Origin: Yamagishiella unicocca
Lineage: Eukaryota; Chlorophyta; Chlorophyceae; Chlamydomonadales; Volvocaceae
Length of the DNA stretch: 64,000 bases
Reading direction: 5' to 3'
NCBI GenBank assembly: GCA_003116995.1
Contig: BDSL01000054.1
Coordinates: forward strand, 310,001 to 374,000
The notes below the pieces were generated by a model. It did no database searches and was not told where the DNA came from. It was given only the letters and a program-made list of their open reading frames with translations. This document shows positions 57,784 to 64,000 of the stretch, in pieces. The position numbers were made by a program, and so were the translations under genes. The first letter of the stretch is position 1, and each line of letters opens with the position of its first letter.

Positions 57784-60700
57784 TCACCACGTGGCCGGTT
57801 CCGCGGAATCCGCGGAATCCGCGGAATCCGCGGAATCCGCGGAATCCGCGGATCGCAGCACAAACACCTTGTCGTCGTGCGAGACCACGTCCTCCCAGGC
57901 GGGGTTCGTGGACACGAAGTGCAGCCGCCAGGCGGGGTTCTCGGACTTGCTGCGGTACATGCCCAGCGGCACCGACCCCTGGGACACCACGTGGTCAAAC
58001 AGCTCCCGGTACGGCCGCCCCGCCAGCTCCCGGGGCACCGGCAGCAGCCGCAGCAGCGTGCCGTTGGGCCGGCCGTCGTCGCCGCAGAGCTCCGACATCA
58101 CATCCAGGAGCAGGTTCTGCGAGCGGCGGCGCGCGAGCGGCGCAGCGCCCAAGAGGCAACAAGGTGGAGTGGAGCGGGCTGACCAAGATGCTGTGTACCG
58201 TAATAAAGAAGCTGGTGCGCAGGGTAGGGGGCGGCACGACGCACAGCCCCCCATGACGTCATGTACGGCACGCGCGAAATAAAATTGAGCGGCGACACGA
58301 CACGGCTGTCTGTCACACCGCCCGCCCGCCGCAGTATCGGTGCGGTAGCATACGAGGACGTAAGGATTCTGTCTGTGTGGCGTGGAGCGGGGACGCGTGC
58401 CCGCAGCCGCAGGGCGGAGCACTGCTTGGCAGCCAGGCAACAGGGGGCAGCCAGGCAACAGGGCAAGTTGGGAGCTTTGCGGAACTCCTCCGCAGCCAGG
58501 CAACAGGGGGTGGCAAGCGGGTGGCAAGCTGGGAGCTCTGCGGCAGCGCAGCTTGCGGCAGCGCACCCACCCGCTTGGCAAAGGCCTGGATGGTGAAGGT
58601 GTCCACGAGCGCGGGCACCACCACCCGGCCGGCGCCGTAGTAGATGTTGGTCTGCCACTGCACCAGCCCCTGCTGCCCCGCCGCCAGCTCCGCCTCGCGC
58701 CGCTGCCGCCAGCTGCGCCGCGGTGCGGCGCCGGCGCTGGCGATGCTGCATGACTCATCCCACACGCTCGTGCCCTGCTCGCTCAGCGGCGAATGGCGTA
58801 GGGGGGGGGAGGAAGCCCAGGTAGAAGAATGGGGTTACATACATAAAAGAACTGGTAACTCGACATGGGGTAGGGGAGGAAACCCCGGTAGAGGAGGAGG
58901 AAACGGATAGGAGGAGGAAACCCAGTGGGGCGCGAGTTAGGACTCAGGAGGCGGCCGTGTGGCCGTAGGACGTCTACCCGATATTTCCATCGGCAATTGC
59001 AATGGCAGGCACCAGCCACCTGCCCTAGAACGCTTCCGTTCTACCCCCCATACACGCGCACCTGCAGCAGCAACCCCGGCTGCAGGAATCGAACCGACGA
59101 CGTGAAGGAGAGCTCCACCACGCTGTGCCCACGAACCGCGCCGTTGTAATACGGCCCGCCGCCAAGCATTCCCGCCGCGCCGTCGACTGCTCCCGGAGCA
59201 ACGCCGCCGCCGCCGCCACCGCCGCCGCCACGGCTGCGATCCGCGGCCGCCGCCGCCGCCGACGGCGGCTGCGGCACGTCCTCGCTGCCGCTGTTGTAAC
59301 CGTCGATACTTAACTCCGCCGCCGTGGGCGAGCCCTCCTCCCCCACACCGTAGCACGTCAGCAACGCCTCGGCATCCGCCTGCGACCCCCCACAAGGTGA
59401 TTGAAACAGGTGTTTTAAACAGGTGCAACGAAAAAGGGTTGCTTTTAACAGTGTAGCTACAACAGGCGTAACACAGGTAACTGAAACATGTGTAACTAAA
59501 ACAGGTGTAACTAACAGGCGCAACTAAACCAAGTGTAACGAAAACAGGTGTAGCTTAAACAGGCGTAAAGTAGAACAGGGTAATGTGTTTTAAAACACCG
59601 TCGGGACGCTCCACTTGCTCCCCCAGCAACAATCCTCGCGCATCCGACACCGGCCCCGGCCCCGGCGCCGCCGCCCCAGCCGCTGGCCTCACCTGCACTC
59701 CCGCCCGGCTGGTGCTGCCGTAGTCCGATGCGGAGGAGGAGGACGCCGGGGAGTCGGAGGGCACGTCGGCGGGGCTGCGCGGACCCGCGGGTCGCTCGCT
59801 GTGGCCTAGGTACACCAGGCACCTGGCCGGCGGGGGAGGGACGGGGCCAGGGCGGGCGGGGAGGGGGGGGGGTGAGCGGGTCGTCGTTGTAGAGGCAATG
59901 AGCTTCTCGCGCGATGTGGTGTGGTGGGGCGTGACGTGGTGTTGGGTAATGTGTTTTTTGTTGCCCCCCAACCGTAAAAGGGGCAGGGCCCCTTGGGTCG
60001 GGTTTGCGAATGGAAGCATGATCGACCGCCCGACCTGGCGAACCTTGAGGGGCGCCTTCCGGCTTCCAGCATGCAAGCCCCCTGCGCGTGTTATTAATAA
60101 TTCTCCCTCAGCTACCGTACCAGATACACTTCCCAAGTCGAGTTACCGATCCTTTTATGTAAACCCCACCACATGCCCACTCATACGCGTTCCTTCGCCC
60201 CCAGCCACCCAGCCGCCAACCCCAAGCCACCCACCCCACCCAGCCACCGGGACCGGACCACGCTGTCCGTTCTCCCATAGCTCACCACCTCCCCCAGTTC
60301 TCCTGCTAGCGCCCAAAACCGGTTCTGCGAAACGTTTCCTTGCGTCGCGTGGGGTCCTCGCTTCCTGTCGTCTCGCCGTAGCCGCTTTAGCTTAGCCGCC
60401 AAAAGTCATAATACGACCTTCGGCTTTAGTATCCCCAACCCAGTTCTCCAGCATGCATCTCAAAAACGCCTGTTCTAAACGGTATTTTTCGGGCATCCAC
60501 GGGTCTTCCTCGAAACCCCACCCAGCCACCCACCCCAAGCCCCCCACCCCAGCAAGCCAGCCAGCCAGCCAGCCAGCCAGCCAGGCACCCAGCCACCCAC
60601 CCAGCCATCCAGCCCCCCACCTGGCTTGCGCTGCTCCCGCCTGCTCCAGCGCCCTCGTGTCCGCCGGGCTGCCCCGGACCACCCGGGTAGGGCCCATGGC

Positions 60701-63700
60701 GCCCAGCGACAGCACCGTGGACTCGGGGGGGTTCGGGTGGAGCACCACCACCTCCAGACTGCTGATGCCGGTGTCAGGGTCTGAAGCCGGAGGGGGGGAG
60801 AAGGGCCGGCTATACGACATAGGAAACGGAGGGCAGGAGCTAGATAGCCGGCGAATAGTTTTCGGACACGCGGTTGGGTGCGCATGGTGCCGGAGGACTT
60901 GGGTCGACATAGCCAAGCCGGGTCGGGTGGGGGGCCGCGATTGGGGGCCAGCGGGGGAAGCCGTGGGGAGGGAGGTGTGTGTGTGGGGGTTACAATACTA
61001 GAACCGGTACCGCGACTGGGGAAATGTAGCGGGGGGTTCGAGGAAGACCCGTGGGGGGGGGGGAGAGGGGAGACCACCCCGGGATTCTCCCTAGCCTCAT
61101 ACTCACAGCAGGCCCGAACCCCCACCTCGCCAGCACCCCATTCACAATCCCTAAACCCCTCACCACTGCACTCGCCGCCCCGATCCTCCCTGCCTCCCCC
61201 CCTGCCTCCCCCCCTGCCGGGCCCCCTGCCGGGCCCCCCTGCCTCCCCCCAACCATACCCACCCCTCATTCCTGCGCAGCTGTGCAGCACCCGGGCGAAC
61301 TCCACGAAGCTGTCGATGGCCCCGGCCAGGATGACGTGGCCCCGCCGCCCGGAGCAGGCGGCCTCGGGCTGGCGCCAGGGGGCGTCCTGGGGGCCGGGGG
61401 GGAAGGATACCCCGGGGGTTCGAGGAAGACCCGTGGATGCCCGAAAAACCCGTTTAAAACAGACGTTTTGAGATACCCCGGGGGGGGGGGAAGGGGGGAA
61501 GGAAACACGGGAAGGCGGGGGTTGAGGTGACGGGTTGGGGGCCGGGGGGGGGGCACTTGACGCGCCGTCGAGGCGCCCGGCTGCGGAGCGCACCGTACTG
61601 CAGGGGGTAACGCAGTACAACGCAGCACAGCACACTGCGCAGCACAGCACAGCACGCGCATATGTCGTACGCACCGCCAGCGCGTATGGGCGACCCATGG
61701 GCGCCTGCTGGCCGCTGCCCACCGGCTGGACCGCCCCGGCAGTAGCAGCGGCGATGTAGCCGGGAGCCGGGGCGCCGGTCCAGCCGGTAGTGCTACTGCC
61801 GCCGCCCCGCGCGGTGCTGCTGGTGGTGCTGCTACTGCCGCCGGGAGCGGTGCCGCGGCCAATGCCCCCGGCTACAGCCGCGACCGCACCTCCGCTGCTG
61901 AGGCTGCCGTTGCTACTGCCGTTGCTACTGCCGTTGCTACTGCCGTTGCTGCTGCCATTGCTACTGCTGACGGCGACGCTGCCGCCGTACGTGAGCCTGG
62001 CAGCAGCGGCGGAGTTCGCGGCCGCCGCGGCTGCCATGGGTGAGGTTATGGGGGGGGATGGTTGTGGTGGTGGTGGTGGTGTGTGGAATCCCCCAATGTC
62101 CGCCTCCGTCGCGAAGGGCGGGCCCCCCAGGTACGACGACGATACGATGGACGATATGCCGCCACTGACACGGCCGTCACCGGTGCCATTCAAGCTGCCG
62201 TTACCGTTGCCATTAAAGCTACCGTTACCGTTGCCGTTCAAGCTGCTGCTGTTCCTGCTACTGCCGCCAGAACTACTGCCGAGCAGCCGATTGGCTCCGC
62301 CCTTGGCCGCAATCAGGTCGTTGGCGCCGTTGATGCCGTTGGTGCCGTTGGTGCCGTTGGCGCCGTCGGCGCTACTGTGGCTGCTGCCGCTGCTACTGCC
62401 ACCATGACCGGCGGAGGTCAAGTATGTCGTACCCTGGTACCCGCCAGCGGCGTGCAGGCCGCCGCCGCCGGCGCCGCCGCCACCACGCGCCGCCAGGACC
62501 GTCAGCCTCCCCTCCACCTCAGCATCCTCTTGCATCTCGCCGTAGCCGCCGTTCTCGGACCCCAACCCTAACCCCAACTCCGACCCCGCCGCCTCCTCCG
62601 CCTCTGCGATGCCGGCGTCCTCCCCCTCCTGCTCCGCCGCCGTGCCCGCCACAGCGCCGTACTCCTTTCGTACAGCCGCCACGCTCGCCGCGTCTTGCCT
62701 CCCCGCGAAGAACGTTCCCTCCCTGTCCGGGTAGTAGTCGCTCATCTCCTCATCCCATGACGCCAGGGAGGGGAAGTAACGCTTCACTCGCTGCGCCGCG
62801 CCGCCGCCGCTGCCCCGGCTGCGCCTCTTGCCCTGCCCGACACGGCTCCCCCGTACATCGCCGCCGCCGCCGCCGGCGCCGCCGCCCGCCACCGCCGCCG
62901 CCAGCAACGCCGTCGTACCATGTACGACACCTCCGGCCGCCAGCACCTGCAACTCCGCGTCGCTGCCGTCGCCGCCGCTGCCGCCGCCGCCGTCGCTGCT
63001 GCCGCTGCTGTTGGCGGCGCCGCCGAAGACGGCGGCGGCTTCGTGCGCCGTGACGGCGGCCGCCGCGGCGGCGGCGGCGGCCGCCGCCGCCGCCGCGGCG
63101 TCCTCTGCCCGCCTCGTCGCCGCCGCCGCCGCTGCGACCACCGTTGGCTCCCGCACTGACTCCGCGTGTTCCTCGCTGTGGGCGATGAGAACCAACTGGT
63201 CGGAGGGGCCCAGTCGCCGGTGGTGAGGCGGGTTAAGCACCACTCGGCCAAAGCCGTTACCGGCCAGGACACCTGCTCGCCGAGGGAACCGAACAATGCA
63301 AAGGCGGGGTGCAAAGCACAGAACCGGTTACCCGACGTGGGAGGTGTAGCAAAGGGGGGAGGGGGCGTCGGGAGGAAGAAGGGGAAGGTGGGGTTAGAGA
63401 CTTGGGAGTTGGGGATTGGGTTGGGAGTGGGCTTCCGGCGGCGACGCCTACCTGTCATGGTTGTGGCGGTTGTGGTGGTTATGGTGGTTGTGGTTATGGT
63501 GGTGGCGGTGGGGATGGCGGATCCAGGTCCGAGCCTAAAGGTCCTGTCTGGCCTCGAGCCCCTGACGAGCCCCAGTACGGACCCTTCTGGCCCCGCCGCC
63601 GCCTCCCATACCGTCAGCAGAAAGTTCATCCCCACCCCTTCCCAAACCCCCCCCTCAAAACACTCGCCCAAACTCAGGTTTGCACACCAAGACCAAGTTC

Positions 63701-64000
63701 TCCAGCACGCAACTCCCAACGAATATACCAAACGTTTCCTCATCGGTTTTACTTTGCTCATTACCCTCCCCCCAAACCCCCCTCCCCCTTTTCTTACACC
63801 CGCTACACTTCCCATGTCGAGTAACCGGTTCTTTTTCGTAACCCCCCTTCCTCCCCCCCCGCCCCCGCCCCCGCCACCCCCCCCGCACCTATGACCAGCA
63901 GGTGCCGCTGCTGGAAGGCGGCGACGACCACGGAGCCGAAGGAGCAGCCCACGAGGCTGTCCGCAGCGACCCGCGGGTCGCGGCCGCCGCCGCCGTCCCG
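57784..64000 (-). CDS. Gene 5: RCK-domain potassium channel (Slo/BK-like), C-terminal part
   Basis: Minus-strand exons, 5' to 3': 64000-63889 (continues outside), 63272-61675, 61386-61263, 60780-60621, 59822-59615, 59379-59062, 58774-58571, 58116-57784. All phases join without a stop and give 1018 visible residues. The start is RCK-like: LVGCSFGSVVVAAFQQRHLL, then VVLNPPHHRRLGPSDQLVLI, matching the (V)G.SF...LL.I...LNP..H...D.L.LIA pattern. A 440-residue Ala/Gly/Ser/Asn insert follows. Then GHVILAGAIDSFVEFARVLH, LEVVVLHPNPP, RVVRGSPADTRALEQAGAAQ and ADAEALLTCYGV form a second RCK unit. IYYGAGRVVVPALVDTFTIQ and LRLLPVPRELAGRPYRELFD are typical of Slo tails. The pore segments should lie right of the window. 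CASTOR/POLLUX-type channels are an alternative. A donor-like GTGAGT overlaps the stop, so the tail could be longer. Confidence 0.78.
57794..57855 (-). repeat. 9-bp coding repeat at the gene 5 C-terminus
   Basis: Six units of GCGGAATCC (plus strand), encoding Ser-Ala-Asp repeats followed by AEPATW. Unit length keeps the frame; TTCCGCGGAA is self-complementary. Confidence 0.9.
58117..58570 (-). repeat. Gene 5 last intron with 17-bp repeats
   Basis: GCAGCCAGGCAACAGGG occurs three times between 58428 and 58510, and GGGAGCT(T)TGCGG twice, in the last intron. Confidence 0.75.
59400..59598 (-). repeat. Degenerate 15-bp array in gene 5 intron
   Basis: About a dozen units of ACAGGTGTAACTAAA with variations. 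GTGTTTTAAA(A)AC-type sequence occurs at both edges (59409 and 59585). It fills most of the intron between exons 59822-59615 and 59379-59062. Confidence 0.85.
60535..60610. repeat. (CCAG)n tract in gene 5 intron
   Basis: Consecutive CCAG tetranucleotides (AGCCAGCCAGCCAGCCAGCC) with CACC-type degenerate flanks, just inside the 5' splice site of the intron after exon 60780-60621. Confidence 0.9.
61910..61960 (-). repeat. 12-bp coding repeat (Asn-Gly-Ser-Ser) in gene 5
   Basis: Four to five units of GTTGCTACTGCC (plus strand) encode Ser-Asn-Gly-Ser-type repeats within the long low-complexity insert. Similar Asn-Gly repeats lie at 62185-62240 and 62315-62365. Confidence 0.85.

Larger units (their letters stand above)
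58831..63848. repeat. Dispersed 45-bp repeat family in gene 5 introns
   Basis: Core: TACACTTCCCATGTCGAGTA then ACCGGTTCTTT...TAACCCC. Copies: 63802-63848 (+), 63316-63350 (-), 60986-61030 (-), 60123-60167 (+), 58831-58875 (-). All lie in introns, and the first two are inverted near the two ends of one intron (63273-63888). A second module, containing GAGGAAGACCCGTGGATGCC and TTTAAAACAGACGTTTTGAG, occurs at 61416-61476 (+), 60437-60520 (-) and partly at 61037-61054. Confidence 0.7.

Noticed and set aside
60475..63243. A single 922-codon minus-strand ORF
   Set aside because: It reads through three introns. Splice-phase analysis and RCK motifs show exons in different frames (for example 60621-60780).

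Overview
The window looks like nuclear DNA of a GC-rich green alga of the volvocine (Chlamydomonas/Volvox) type. I see many short exons with GT-AG borders whose phases agree between paralogues, strong G/C preference at third codon positions, Ala/Gly/Pro/Gln-rich proteins, and a TOC/PAT-like retroelement. The species is not determined, and all gene models were assembled by hand from reading frame and splice phase.

Left to right. (i) 1-7147: gene 1, the 3' part of a transmembrane protein kinase gene; its ectodomain exons lie left of the window and its last exon is decayed. (ii) 7148-9370: spacer that belongs to a segmental duplication. (iii) 9371-15172: nested transposons. A minus-strand LINE-like fragment is interrupted by a 2.58-kb element with split direct repeats (A1...B1-A2-B2) that carries a methyltransferase-like ORF. 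Many short copies of one LINE 3' end lie around it. (iv) 15192-17290: an 85-unit, 21-bp array open in several frames. (v) 17297-19207: a deleted Ty1/copia element with 246-bp LTRs. (vi) 19608-20804: a hAT element with a perfect 8-bp target duplication. (vii) 23838-35850: gene 2, a complete paralogue of gene 1. (viii) 35851-41131: duplicated spacer and LINE pieces. (ix) 41132-50604: gene 3, a more diverged complete paralogue. (x) 53211-55029: gene 4, a Q/P-rich protein with a basic tail. (xi) 57784-64000, minus strand: gene 5, the cytoplasmic RCK part of a Slo/BK-like potassium channel, truncated by the right edge.

Genes 1-3 form a tandem family on one strand. Each complete member has a signal peptide, a beta-helix-like ectodomain, one membrane helix with a basic stop-transfer patch, a low-complexity juxtamembrane region and a TKL-like Ser/Thr kinase domain. 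This is the layout of a cell-surface receptor kinase. Genes 1 and 2 also share introns and downstream spacer (about 1-9.9 kb against 28.1-37.9 kb), so they are a recent duplication. Introns in all three carry different tandem arrays, several of them at splice sites. Gene 5 introns carry their own repeat family. No rRNA, intact tRNA or CRISPR was found.
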